Assembly: GCA_963798275.1 (NCBI GenBank)
Contig: CAWCTB010000046.1
Location: 62,001 to 126,000 of the forward strand
From: CAWCTB01 sp963798275
GTDB lineage: Bacteria > Acidobacteriota > Terriglobia > Terriglobales > Acidobacteriaceae
Length of the DNA: 64,000 nt
Direction: 5' to 3'
This document shows positions 37,746-46,799 of this stretch, piece by piece. The position numbers and the translations under genes are program-made. The notes under the pieces are model-generated. The model made no database searches and was not told the origin of the DNA. It saw only the letters and a program-made list of their open reading frames with translations. Position 1 is the first letter of the stretch; every line of letters starts with the position of its first letter.

Positions 37746-38186
37746 ATGCCCTATACAGCAGCGCAGCTATTGACCATGTCGCAGAAGGAATTGGACGATT
37801 TGTTCAGCAGCAGCCCGCCGGGCGACATACCCAATGGACAAGCCGAGGGAACGGCGATTATTGCGTCGGACACAGTATTTAGCCCGGAGATTGCGGCGCT
37901 GATCAACACCTTCGCCTGGCAGGGAAAGACCTTCGACGCGGCGCACGGCACGCTGACCAATCGCATTCTCGCGTTCGGGCTGAACGCGATCGTCGCGGAG
38001 GTGTACAAGACTCCAAGCTGGTTCGACGGCAAGGAGTGCATCGTTCTCGACTACTCGAAGACCTCGCTGGTGGCCAAGCACATTCGCGATGAGATCCGCC
38101 TGGTCAGCCCCGGCCTGTATCTCGGCATCGTGTACTGGGACCAGAAGCGGACCATTAATTTCGCGCTGCAATTTCCAGTCGGATGA
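37746..38186 (+). CDS. conserved-looking 146-residue protein, function unknown
   Basis: I do not recognise this protein. From ATG 37746 (AAGGAGATGGC upstream) it reads as a compact soluble protein: SQKELDDLFSSSPPGDIPNGQAEGTAIIASDTVF, then GKTFDAAHGTLTNRILAFGLNAIVAEVYKTPSWFDGKECIVLDYSKTSLVAKHIRDEIRLVSPGLYLGIVYW. No signal peptide or membrane helix. The order (a pattern of short beta-strands around IVLDYS and LYLGIVYW) suggests a small beta-barrel, perhaps of the calycin type. It overlaps the next gene by 4 bases (ATGA), so it is part of the catalase-like/Dyp operon and probably works with it. Confidence 0.82.
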   Translation: MPYTAAQLLTMSQKELDDLFSSSPPGDIPNGQAEGTAIIASDTVFSPEIAALINTFAWQGKTFDAAHGTLTNRILAFGLNAIVAEVYKTPSWFDGKECIVLDYSKTSLVAKHIRDEIRLVSPGLYLGIVYWDQKRTINFALQFPVG

Positions 38187-39484
38187 CGCCGCAATCCAAT
38201 TTCATGGTGCTGGCTCCGATCGCAGCCGGCCACGTTGAGCCTCTGCGGGAGTTGCTCGCGTCGATGAACACAAGCCCGGGCGTGGCCGATCCGTTCAACG
38301 CCCTGGTCCCCTTCGGGCAATTGGACCGGTTGCACTTCTCGCGCCTGGTCGTGCTCGAAGACCTGACGCTTGACGACATCACCGTGTACGGTCTGCCTCG
38401 CGTGGACTATCCCACCTACCTCGCTTTTCTCTGCGATTGCGATGGGCCGGCCGGCAGCTTCCAGGCTGATCTGGTGGCGCGTGCCGAGATAGGATTGCGG
38501 CAAATCTTTTCGCACTGTGAAGGCTTTGGGACTGGCACCGACCTGTTGCACTGGATGAGAGCGCACGACCAGCAGCCGGCCACCGCCTACGTCAACTGGG
38601 TCGGGCGAACCGTGCAGCAGATCCACGAAGAGGCCGCCCTGCATGACGCGCTCGTCACCTACACGCAGCAGAACCATGCTTCACTTTCCGCAATGCCGCC
38701 GCGGGACGTCCGTCTGGCGCTGCGGCAATTTGTCCGCGCGCAGCAGGCGGCGGGCCAGCTTACCCTGACTCCTCCGGCAGGTACGCCGATTCCGTGGGCG
38801 ATCGCGGACCTGATTCATCTGATCGCCGTGCCCGTGTTGCTGCTGTTGCTCCTGCCCTTTCTGCTGGTGTACTCCCCGATCTTCATCTGGCAACTGCGCA
38901 GCCGTGAGCGCTCCGACAAAGAAATCGCACCACGCATTGACCCGGCGCATGCCCATAATCTCGGGATGCTGGAAGATCACATCGTGCTCAACCAGTTCAG
39001 CGCCTTTGGCAGTCTCAAGCCCGGGCGCTTTCGCCGCTGGACGCTTACGTTCCTGCTATGGGTGATCAATTACACGGCGCGCCACATCTATACGCGTGGG
39101 CGGCTGGCGCGCGTCAACACGATCCATTTCGCGCGCTGGGTGTTCATCGACAACAAGAAGCGGCTGTTTTTTGCCAGCAACTACGATGGCAGCCTGGACA
39201 GCTACATGGACGACTTCATCAACAAGGTCGCCTTCGGATTGAACGTCGTCTTCAGCAATGGCATTGGCTACCCGACGACGAACTGGCTGATTCTCGATGG
39301 CGCCAAGGACGAGCAGAAGTTCAAGTACTACATCCGGCGGCATGAGGCGGCCACCGAGGTGTGGTACACGGCGCATCCCGGATTGACCGCCATCGATCTC
39401 GAGCGCAACTCGAAGATCCGCGACGGACTGGAACAAGCGGTCATGACGGACGAGGAGACACGCCAGTGGTTGCAACTGATATGA
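38183..39484 (+). CDS. 433-residue protein with membrane segment, function unknown
   Basis: No named family recognised. The N-terminal 110 residues (FMVLAPIAAGHVEPLRELLASMN and RLHFSRLVVLEDL) look like a ferredoxin-like alpha/beta domain, similar in outline to the N-terminal half of Dyp peroxidases. A hydrophobic hairpin follows at about residues 213-240 (IADLIHLIAVPVLLLLLLPFLLVYSPIFIW), then a second soluble part with HARNLGMLEDHIVLNQFSAFGSLKPG and ARWVFIDNKKRLFFASNYDGSLDSYMDDFINK. That last part again resembles a ferredoxin-like repeat. It overlaps the gene before it by 4 bases and precedes the Dyp gene by 13. Confidence 0.82.
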   Translation: MTPQSNFMVLAPIAAGHVEPLRELLASMNTSPGVADPFNALVPFGQLDRLHFSRLVVLEDLTLDDITVYGLPRVDYPTYLAFLCDCDGPAGSFQADLVARAEIGLRQIFSHCEGFGTGTDLLHWMRAHDQQPATAYVNWVGRTVQQIHEEAALHDALVTYTQQNHASLSAMPPRDVRLALRQFVRAQQAAGQLTLTPPAGTPIPWAIADLIHLIAVPVLLLLLLPFLLVYSPIFIWQLRSRERSDKEIAPRIDPAHAHNLGMLEDHIVLNQFSAFGSLKPGRFRRWTLTFLLWVINYTARHIYTRGRLARVNTIHFARWVFIDNKKRLFFASNYDGSLDSYMDDFINKVAFGLNVVFSNGIGYPTTNWLILDGAKDEQKFKYYIRRHEAATEVWYTAHPGLTAIDLERNSKIRDGLEQAVMTDEETRQWLQLI

Positions 39485-39497
39485 AGCGCGAGGCCGC

Positions 39498-40988
39498 ATG
39501 ACTCAACCCGACTATAGCGACGTGCAGGGAATATTGCGCTTCGGCTATTCCAGCCTGGTCGAATCATCGTACCTGCTGCTCGCTGTGCGCGATCCTGTTG
39601 CCGCGCGTGCGTGGCTGGCTGCGGCTCCGGTGACCAACGCGGTGAAACTCGACAAAGCTCCCGACGCCGCCCTGCAGGTGGCATTCACACAGGAGGGCCT
39701 GCGCGCCCTGGGCTTGCCGGACGCGATTCTTGCCGGCTTCTCGGCGGAATTTCTCTCGGGCATGTGCGGCGAGCCCAATCGCTCGCTTCGCCTGGGCGAC
39801 ATCGGAGCCAACGATCCTGAAAATTGGTCGTGGGGAGCGCCCGGGAAAGTTCCACATCTCGTGGTAATGCTCTATGCCAAAGAAGGCGGACTCAAAGCGT
39901 GGACCGAAGCCATCAAGGGAACGCAATGGGACGCGGCCTTCCAGGTGTTGGATTGCCTGCCTACCTCTAACCTCGATGGCATTGAGCCCTTCGGCTTTAC
40001 CGACGGAATCAGCCAGCCATCGCTGGACTGGGAATGCTCGCGCGAGACCGGCGACGAGCTTCAATACACGAACCTGTCTTGCCTTGGCGAATTTCTTCTC
40101 GGCTACCCTAACGAATACGGCAAGTACACGGATCGCCCGCTGCTGCCGGATGAGACGGCCAGTGCAGTGTTGCCCTTTGCCAATGATGATTCGGGCAAAC
40201 GCGATCTGGGCCGCGACGGCAGCTACCTGGTCTTTCGCACCCTGCAACAGGACGTACGCGGCTTCTGGCGCTTCGTCGATGAGCAATCGAAGGGCGATCC
40301 CGAGGCGCGCAAGAAATTGGCCAACGCCATGGTCGGGCGCACGCGCGCGGGCGATCCGCTGATGCCTTTGAGCGACAGCCCGATTCCAGGCGTGGAGGAT
40401 GGCCCTCCGCCCTCGAACCGGTTCACCTACGAGTCAGACCCCGAGGGCACGCGCTGTCCCTTTGGCGCGCACATACGCCGGGCCAATCCGCGCAACGCCG
40501 ACTTTCCCGCCGGCACCGGCGGCTTCCTCTCGAAGTTGCTGCACAATCTGGGATTCACCCGCAAGGTGTTTCGCAGCGACGTGATCTCTTCCACACGCTT
40601 CCATCGCCTCCTGCGGCGGGGCCGCGAGTACGGTCCGGAGTTGACGCCGGAAGATGCCTTGCGCAGCGATCTTCCCGACCCGGGCGAACATGGCATCCAG
40701 TTCATCTGCCTCAATGCCAACATTTCGCGGCAGTTTGAATTCGTGCAGGGTGCATGGGTGATGAGCACCAAGTTTAACGGCATGTCAGGAGAGAGCGATC
40801 CGTTGCTGGGGAACCGCTTACCCGTCCCCGGCTGCCCATCAGCGGCGATGTTCAACCTACCAAGCGAATCCGGCCTGGCGAGACGGATCGCCAATGTGCC
40901 GCAGTTCATCACCGTTCGCGGTGGCGCCTACTTCTTCCTGCCCAGCATCCGGGCGTTGCGCTACCTGGCGTCGCTCGGCCAGCGCTAA
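39498..40988 (+). CDS. Dyp-type haem peroxidase
   Basis: A 496-residue haem peroxidase of the dye-decolorising family. The signature GFTDGISQP (about residues 166-174) carries the catalytic Asp; the C-terminal proximal His lies in CPFGAHIRRANPRNAD (about 318-333). It has the two ferredoxin-like halves of the fold; the second ends in FITVRGGAYFFLPSIRALRYL. Length matches the longer (class C/D-like) Dyp peroxidases that have activity on aromatic dyes and lignin-like substrates. No signal peptide, so it is probably cytoplasmic. It overlaps the convergent hydrolase by 4 bases. Confidence 0.92.
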   Translation: MTQPDYSDVQGILRFGYSSLVESSYLLLAVRDPVAARAWLAAAPVTNAVKLDKAPDAALQVAFTQEGLRALGLPDAILAGFSAEFLSGMCGEPNRSLRLGDIGANDPENWSWGAPGKVPHLVVMLYAKEGGLKAWTEAIKGTQWDAAFQVLDCLPTSNLDGIEPFGFTDGISQPSLDWECSRETGDELQYTNLSCLGEFLLGYPNEYGKYTDRPLLPDETASAVLPFANDDSGKRDLGRDGSYLVFRTLQQDVRGFWRFVDEQSKGDPEARKKLANAMVGRTRAGDPLMPLSDSPIPGVEDGPPPSNRFTYESDPEGTRCPFGAHIRRANPRNADFPAGTGGFLSKLLHNLGFTRKVFRSDVISSTRFHRLLRRGREYGPELTPEDALRSDLPDPGEHGIQFICLNANISRQFEFVQGAWVMSTKFNGMSGESDPLLGNRLPVPGCPSAAMFNLPSESGLARRIANVPQFITVRGGAYFFLPSIRALRYLASLGQR

Positions 40989-41987
40989 AGTTTATTTGCC
41001 GCTTCAACTACAGCGTCACAGAGGGCCCGCCTGCTACTGACGAGCGCCGAGAAATGTCCCGCGTCGATCCAGTGCAGCGTACTGCCCGCCCAATAGCGAT
41101 GCAGCCGTTCGGTCTCGCTTTGCAGGATGTAGCCATCGCGCCTGCCTCGCGACCAGCACCGCCGCATCGGCGCGAATGGGCAGCGGATGCTGCGTCAGGT
41201 CGGCCGGCTCAAACAGCGTCTCCAGCCGTTCGCGCGCTGCTGCAACGTCGCGCGAGCCATTCGCCAACGCCTCCAGGTCCACGCTTAACGACAGCAGTCC
41301 GCGTGTATAAATAGCAACTGCCGATGCTCCCGTCGCCAGCGCAGCGCAAGCCACCGGGTAGGGAGTGATGGCCGCCGTGATGGCTGCCATGTGGCCGCCC
41401 ATGCTGTAGCCGGCAATCACCAGCTTTTTGTATTGCGGGCGCAGCCAGTCGAGCAGGGCCCGCGCTTCGCACAGCGTGCCCAGCGTCATCAGGACATGAT
41501 CGCTCGCCGTGGCTAGCGAAGGGCCCACGGCAGTTCGGCGTTGACCGTAATAAGGATTCTCAAGCAGGTACAGGTCCATGCCACGTTTCAGCAGCGATCG
41601 AAACACGAACTCGCGGACGCGATAGCCCTCGTCCCGCGAAGCCGCAAGAATCACGCACGCGGTTTCATTTCCATCGCGGCTCCATGAGCGAACATGAGCC
41701 GTGGCCGTCTCCGGCGGCAGAAGATCGAGCGGCGACGGGAACTTGCCATCGCGCCGCCCCGTCTTTCTCTGCGCGCTCCCCGCGTGCCACTGTACCTGGA
41801 TAGGTTGCAGGGAACAGGTGTAGGAAAGCGACTCGGCCGTCTTCGCTAACAACGCCTCATCTCCCCATCCCGCGGAGAAGATTTTCGACTTGGCCGAGAG
41901 CCGCGCGATCAGGAGGTCCAGCGGATGCGCGCGGGAACTGGTCGCGGGCGGGGTTTGATCGAGGCGTTGCGCGGTCTGGGATTTCAT
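40985..41987 (-). CDS. alpha/beta hydrolase, ABHD18-like (frameshifted)
   Basis: About 333 residues. The nucleophile elbow is GYSMGGHMAA (in KKLVIAGYSMGGHMAAITAAITPYP); the catalytic His is in WIDAGHFSAL near the C-terminus, and an upstream LLENPYYGQRR matches the ABHD18/DUF2048 type of hydrolase. The frame shifts at about 41147-41149: RADAAVLVA continues in the next frame as GRRDGYILQSETERLHRYWAGSTLHWIDAGHFSAL and ends at 40985, consistent with one extra base. No signal peptide. Function unknown; it converges on the Dyp gene with a 4-base overlap. Confidence 0.82.
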
Positions 41988-42092
41988 GACTGGCGAGGCT
42001 GGAGCCGTATTGCCAATTTACACGAGAGCGCGCGTCCGGATGAATATCAGCGACGGCGCAATTTTGGAGCGAGCCGTATTCAACAAGCCGCA

Positions 42093-42125
42093 AAAGGTTT
42101 TACAGCTTCAAACTGTGACGTATAG
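42093..42125 (+). repeat. possible degenerate copy of the palindromic repeat
   Basis: TACAGCTTCAAACTGTGACGTATAGG resembles the copy at 1805-1841 (ACAGCTTCAGCTGTGCCGTATAAGG): the loop TTCA, the CTGTG arm and the GTATA flank are kept, while the left flank and one arm have changed. It lies in the spacer before the BASS transporter. Weak call. Confidence 0.35.
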
Positions 42126-42149
42126 GATCACGAAGAGAACTCCCAACCA

Positions 42150-43004
42150 GTGAAATATGTTCTAGCCACCGCGATCTTCCTGATGATGGTGTCGATCGGC
42201 ACCAGCCTCCGCCTGTCGGAGATGCTTGCCAATCTGCGCCGCATGGGTTGGCTGGGATGGCTGCGCATGCTGCTGGCGGTGTTCATCGTGCCTCCTGCGC
42301 TGGCCCTTGTGCTGGCGCGCTTTCTGCATCTCAGCCTTTCCGAAACTGGCGGCTTGTTTCTTCTTGGAGTTGCCCCCGGCGCGCCATTGCTGACCCGAAA
42401 CGTTGCCAGCCGCGGTTTCGACGCCCAAGTGGCGGCGGTCTACCAGGTTTTGGTCGCGTTGCTCACGCCGCTCATGATTCCGCTACTGGTCTTTGGCGCC
42501 GCCAAACTGTACGACCGGAATATCTGGATACCTCCACGGGTCGTGCTGGAGCAGGTCGTCGAGAAGCAGTTTCTGCCATTAATTGTCGGAGTAGCCTTGA
42601 TGTATTTGGCCCCGGCGTTTTCCAACAAGATACGGCCCGCCTTGAACGCGTGCGGGAACGTCGTCTTGTACGGCTTCATGGCCATCATCTTGTTCAAGAT
42701 GAGAGCGGAATTGACCCGCATCACTCCGTGGGTCATCGTGGCAACTCTCTTGCTTGCCGTTGGGTCCATGGCAATCGTGCATCTGGTGTTGCGGGCCGAC
42801 GCTCTTCGCGAGCGGACGCTGTCGATCTGCAATGCCAACCGTCACGTGGGCCTGGCACTGCTCCTATCGGGCCAATATATGCGCAATAAGAATGCGCTTC
42901 CCACGGTCGCCTGCTACGCCCTGTTGGCGCCGGTGGTGATGGGACTCTACTCGAAACGCTTCCGGCCGCAGCCGGTGGCGGCGAAAGCGGCCGTTCCCGA
43001 GTGA
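42150..43004 (+). CDS. bile acid:sodium symporter (BASS/SBF)-like transporter
   Basis: Inner-membrane carrier of 284 residues with nine to ten hydrophobic helices. Conserved stretches typical of BASS proteins are present: GVAPGAPLLTRNVASRGFD in the first half and RTLSICNANRHVGLALLL in the second, matching the crossover motifs that bind Na+. Starts at GTG 42150. Substrate is not predictable; family members move organic acids, arsenite or pantoate. It converges on the NCS2 permease gene. Confidence 0.85.
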   Translation: MKYVLATAIFLMMVSIGTSLRLSEMLANLRRMGWLGWLRMLLAVFIVPPALALVLARFLHLSLSETGGLFLLGVAPGAPLLTRNVASRGFDAQVAAVYQVLVALLTPLMIPLLVFGAAKLYDRNIWIPPRVVLEQVVEKQFLPLIVGVALMYLAPAFSNKIRPALNACGNVVLYGFMAIILFKMRAELTRITPWVIVATLLLAVGSMAIVHLVLRADALRERTLSICNANRHVGLALLLSGQYMRNKNALPTVACYALLAPVVMGLYSKRFRPQPVAAKAAVPE

Positions 43005-43040
43005 GGGTCCTGGCGCTCTACCGGGTCCGCCACAATCCTG

Positions 43041-44381
43041 TTACGAACCGTACGGATAAAACACGAAGAACATCAGGGACAGCGCCGTCAATGCCCACAG
43101 CCCCGGCTTTATCTCGGAGCGTTTCCCGGCGACCAGCTTGCAGATCGGATACAAAACAAATCCGGCACAAATTCCGATGGCGATATTGAAGGTAAACGCC
43201 ATCAGGGACACTACCGCGAATGCCGGAATCGATTCCGAGTAGTCGGTGAAATCGATGTGGGTAATCGGCGAGAGCATGAACAGGCCGACAATGATCAGCG
43301 CAGGGCCGTAGGCTTGTGCCGGTATTGCGGCAACGAATGGCGCAAAGAACAACGTCAGCAGGAAGCAGGCGCCGGTGACGAACACGGTCAGTCCGGTGCG
43401 TCCTCCCGCCTCGATACCCGTGGCCGATTCCACATAGGCTCCCGCCGTCGTGGTCCCGAGCGCAGGCGCAAGGCATGTGGTTACGGCATCGACCAGCATG
43501 GGCCGCTCGATCTGCGGCAACTGGCCGTTCTCGTCCAAAAAGCCTCCACGGGCCGATAAGCCTATCAGCGTTCCCATCGTATCCACGAACGCCATGATGA
43601 AGATGGTCAGCACCACCGGAAACGCCTTCCAGGTGAACGCTCCGCGAAAATCAAGCTGCCAGACGACAGGCGCAATGCTGGGCGGCATGCTCAGCAGGTG
43701 GTTCGGCGTGGGAGCCGTGCCCGCAACGTAAGCGACAATCGCGGTGAGCACGATGCCCACCAGAATCGCTCCGGGAAGTTTGCGGATTACGAGGATGGCG
43801 ATCAGCACGAAACCGAACATCGCGACCAGCGCAGGAGGTGAAGTGAGCTGCCCTGCCTGCACCGGCGCGCCCGGCACACCGAGCCGCACCAGGCCGGTCT
43901 CGTTCAAGCCGATGAAGGTCAAAAATAAACCAATGCCGACGGCGAAACTGTAGCGCAGGGACAGCGGGACGCCATCCACGATCCACTGGCGCAGACGAAA
44001 TATGGTCATCAGAACAAACAGCACGCCGGCAATAAAAATCGCAGCCAATGCGGTTTGCCAGGGAAAGCCCAGCAACCGGCAAACCGTGAAAGCGACGAAG
44101 GCGTTCTCGCCCATGTAAGGCGCGATGGCAAAGGGACGGTTGGCGTAGAGCGCCATCAGCCAGCACCCGGCGGCCGCCACCAGCACCGTCGCAACGAAAG
44201 AGGGGCCTTCAGGAATGCCTGCATTGGCGAGTATGGCGGGATTCACCACCACGATGTAGGACATGGTGGTGAATGTCGTGAGTCCGGCGATGATCTCGCG
44301 GGTAAGAGTAGTTTCGTGGCGGTCGAGACCGAATCGCTGGTTCAGCCAGTTCAAGGCGTGCTCCGCTAAGCTGCACTCCAC
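43041..44381 (-). CDS. NCS2 purine permease, AzgA-like
   Basis: A 446-residue transporter with about 13 helices. Family signatures: TTLTREIIAGLTTFTTMSYIVVVNPAILANAGIP, ANRPFAIAPYMGENAFVAFTVC, FPVVLTIFIMAFVDTMGTLIGLS and PALGTTTAGAYVESATGIEAGGRTGLT. This is the AzgA/GhxP type, which takes up adenine, guanine or hypoxanthine with protons. The start is given as GTG 44381; TTG at 44354 (GGAG 7 bases upstream) is also reasonable. No purine-metabolism gene adjoins it. Confidence 0.93.
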   Translation of the reverse strand: MECSLAEHALNWLNQRFGLDRHETTLTREIIAGLTTFTTMSYIVVVNPAILANAGIPEGPSFVATVLVAAAGCWLMALYANRPFAIAPYMGENAFVAFTVCRLLGFPWQTALAAIFIAGVLFVLMTIFRLRQWIVDGVPLSLRYSFAVGIGLFLTFIGLNETGLVRLGVPGAPVQAGQLTSPPALVAMFGFVLIAILVIRKLPGAILVGIVLTAIVAYVAGTAPTPNHLLSMPPSIAPVVWQLDFRGAFTWKAFPVVLTIFIMAFVDTMGTLIGLSARGGFLDENGQLPQIERPMLVDAVTTCLAPALGTTTAGAYVESATGIEAGGRTGLTVFVTGACFLLTLFFAPFVAAIPAQAYGPALIIVGLFMLSPITHIDFTDYSESIPAFAVVSLMAFTFNIAIGICAGFVLYPICKLVAGKRSEIKPGLWALTALSLMFFVFYPYGS

Positions 44382-44468
44382 CGCGAAGACTAAATGGCGC
44401 TCACCCGCAAGTCAACGCAGACGTTTAGAGGGTTTCGAGCAAATTCAATGGCCACGATGCCTGAAGGA

Positions 44469-45462
44469 TCAAACTGCATATTCTTTAGCGCGGTAGTTTT
44501 GTAGATTCTCTTTCATCCATGCGATGGTTCGCCCGAGGCCTTCTTCGAGGCTGATGCGCGACTGCCATCCGAGAATCTCATGTGCCAGGGTCGAGTCCGC
44601 GCAAAGTCTGCCGACCTCGCTGGCATGGGGACGCACTCTCTGCTCATCCGACACCAGCGTCAGTTGCTTGCCGACGAGACGTCCGATCTGCTTTGCCAGA
44701 TCGCCGATGCTGGTCTCAATCCCCGTGCCGAAGTGGATGGTCTTTCCAATCGCGCGCGGCTCGGAGGCAGTGGCGAGGAAGGCTTCTACGATGTCGGAAA
44801 TGTAGTTGAAGTCGCGCGTAGGCGTCAGCGCCCCGACCCGGACCTCGAACCCAGACAGCGCCTGCGTCACGATGGTGGGAACGATCGCCCTGGCCGATTG
44901 CCTGCGGCCCGTAGGTATTGAACGGCCGGACAATCGACACCGGTAGTCCGAACGAAAGGGAATACGACTCGGCAATTTTATCCGCGCCGATCTTGCTGGC
45001 CGCATAAGGCGACTGCGCCAGCAGCGGATGGTCCTCGCGGATCGGCAGGTATCGAGCGGTTCCGTACACTTCGCTGGTGGAGGTACACACCAGGCGTTCC
45101 GTGTCCAGTTCCCGGGCTGCCTGCAGGAGGTTGAGGGTCCCTTCGATGTTGGTGCGCACGTACGATTGCGCCGCACGATAGGAATAGGGAACCCCGATGA
45201 GCGCAGCCAGGTGAAAGACCATCGACCTGTCCTGCATTGCGCTGCGCACGCCCTCGAAGTCGCGGATGTCGCCCAACGCGACCTCGAAATTGCCCTTTAC
45301 CGGCGACGTTTCCAGCCATCCCAGGTGGCCGGTTGAGGTATAACGCACGAACGCGCGCACATTCACGCCGAGTTCGACCAGCCGCTCGACCAGGTGGCTG
45401 CCGATGAACCCGCCTGCTCCTGTGACCAGGACTTTTCGACCTGCCCAATTGCTTTCGCTCAA
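44469..45462 (-). CDS. NAD-dependent sugar dehydratase, LegB-like (frameshifted)
   Basis: About 330 residues, an extended short-chain dehydrogenase. NAD-binding Rossmann start VLVTGAGGFIGSHLVERLVELGVNVRAFVRYTSTGHLGWLET; catalytic TSTSEVYG and YAASKIGADKIAESY (Tyr-x-x-x-Lys). This N-terminus resembles LegB-type GDP/UDP-GlcNAc 4,6-dehydratases. The frame shifts at about 44904: RPFNTYGP is followed in the next frame by RQSARAIVPTIVTQAL and TRDFNYISDIVEAFL, matching one extra base. TTG 45462 is the start (AGGGGAG upstream). An aminotransferase gene 40 bp upstream suggests the product is an amino sugar of a surface glycan. Confidence 0.9.
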
Positions 45463-45502
45463 ACCACTCCCCTGTGGATTGCAATCCCCAGATCTCGCAC
45501 CG

Positions 45503-46729
45503 TCAACAAGTGGTGTGGCCCAGTACCTTTGCCACCGCGTCGGCGGTGTCGTGCATGTCGGCTTCGGACAATGTGGGATGAACCAGGAACATCAGCGAAG
45601 TCTCGCCGAGTTCCCGAGCCACCGGTAACCGGCGAGGCGGCCGCATCTCCACGGGAAAGGCCTTCTCCAGATAAATCTCGCTGCAACTGCCGCTGATGCA
45701 CGGTATTCCTTCCGCCCTTAGAGCCTCGGTGATGCGATCACGCGTCCAACCGGAACGCAGCCTTTCCGGACGCAAGAAGGCATAGTACTTGTAGTACGAG
45801 TGGAAAGCTTCTTTCTGGGGTAGCGTCACGCGCAGCGCAGGCATTTCGGAAAACCGCTGGGTGAGGATCGCCGCATTACGCCGCCGTTGATCAACCATCG
45901 CGGGCAATCGTCGCAGCAGCACTCTGCCGATGGCGCTCTGCATTTCGGTGAGCCGCCAGTTGGTGCCGAAGGATTCGTGCAGCCAGCGAAAGCCAGGCGG
46001 GTGTTGGCGGCTGTAGACCGCATCGTAGCTTTTGCCGTGGTCCTTGTACGCCCAGGCGCGCGACCACAGTTCCGGATTGTTCGTCGTGACCAGGCCGCCT
46101 TCACCGCCCATCGTCATGATCTTGTCCTGGCAGAACGAGAAGGCGTTGACGTCGCCCATCGATCCGACCGGCCGGCCGTTGTAGTGCGCGCCGTGCGCCT
46201 GCGCGCAATCCTCGATTACCTTCAGATGGTGCTCGCGTGCCAAGTCCAGAATGGCATCCATGTCGCAGGGCCATCCCGCCAGGTGGACGGCGATGATCGC
46301 CTTCGTGCGTGGAGTGAGGGCAGAGCGCACGGTCTCGGGTGTGATGTTCTGCGAGTCGCGGTCCACATCCGCCATCACCGGCTTCGCGCCTCGCATGACC
46401 ACGCAACTGGCGGACGCGATGAAGGTGCGGCAGGCGACGATGACTTCATCGCCCGGACCAATGCCGAGCGCATACAGCGCCAGCTCCAGCGCGGCCGTTC
46501 CATTGGCCACCGCGATGGCGTGTTTACACCCGAGCGAAGCTGCGTATTCCGCCTCGAACTGCCGGCCCTCGTCGCCTGTCCAGTAGTTCACCTTGCCCGA
46601 GCGGAGCGTTTGTGCTGCCGCCTCGATCACCTCTTCGTCAAAGGAAGGCCAGGGCGCGAAGGGCGCGGTGCGCACAGGATGGCCGCCGTCGATGGCGAGC
46701 GTGGCTGTCAGTAAAGAGGGATTCGTCAT
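45503..46729 (-). CDS. DegT/DnrJ/EryC1-type sugar aminotransferase
   Basis: A 408-residue PLP enzyme that aminates keto-sugars. Typical elements: GKVNYWTGDEGRQFEAEYAASLGCKHAIAVANGTAALELALYALGIGPGDEVIV, VIEDCAQAHGAHYNGRPVGSMGDVNAFSFCQDKIMTMGGEGG, with Lys in QDK as the PLP-binding residue, and FGTNWRLTEMQSAIG. It is on the same strand, 40 bp upstream of the LegB-like dehydratase, so the pair makes a 4-amino-4,6-dideoxy sugar for a surface polysaccharide; the step order is inference. No glycosyltransferases are nearby. Confidence 0.92.
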   Translation of the reverse strand: MTNPSLLTATLAIDGGHPVRTAPFAPWPSFDEEVIEAAAQTLRSGKVNYWTGDEGRQFEAEYAASLGCKHAIAVANGTAALELALYALGIGPGDEVIVACRTFIASASCVVMRGAKPVMADVDRDSQNITPETVRSALTPRTKAIIAVHLAGWPCDMDAILDLAREHHLKVIEDCAQAHGAHYNGRPVGSMGDVNAFSFCQDKIMTMGGEGGLVTTNNPELWSRAWAYKDHGKSYDAVYSRQHPPGFRWLHESFGTNWRLTEMQSAIGRVLLRRLPAMVDQRRRNAAILTQRFSEMPALRVTLPQKEAFHSYYKYYAFLRPERLRSGWTRDRITEALRAEGIPCISGSCSEIYLEKAFPVEMRPPRRLPVARELGETSLMFLVHPTLSEADMHDTADAVAKVLGHTTC

Positions 46730-46799
46730 CGGCCTTTCTGAAGTCCGTTACTCTACTCGGCCTGAGATTTTGATTGCAAGAAATGAAGAGAGTAGAGCC

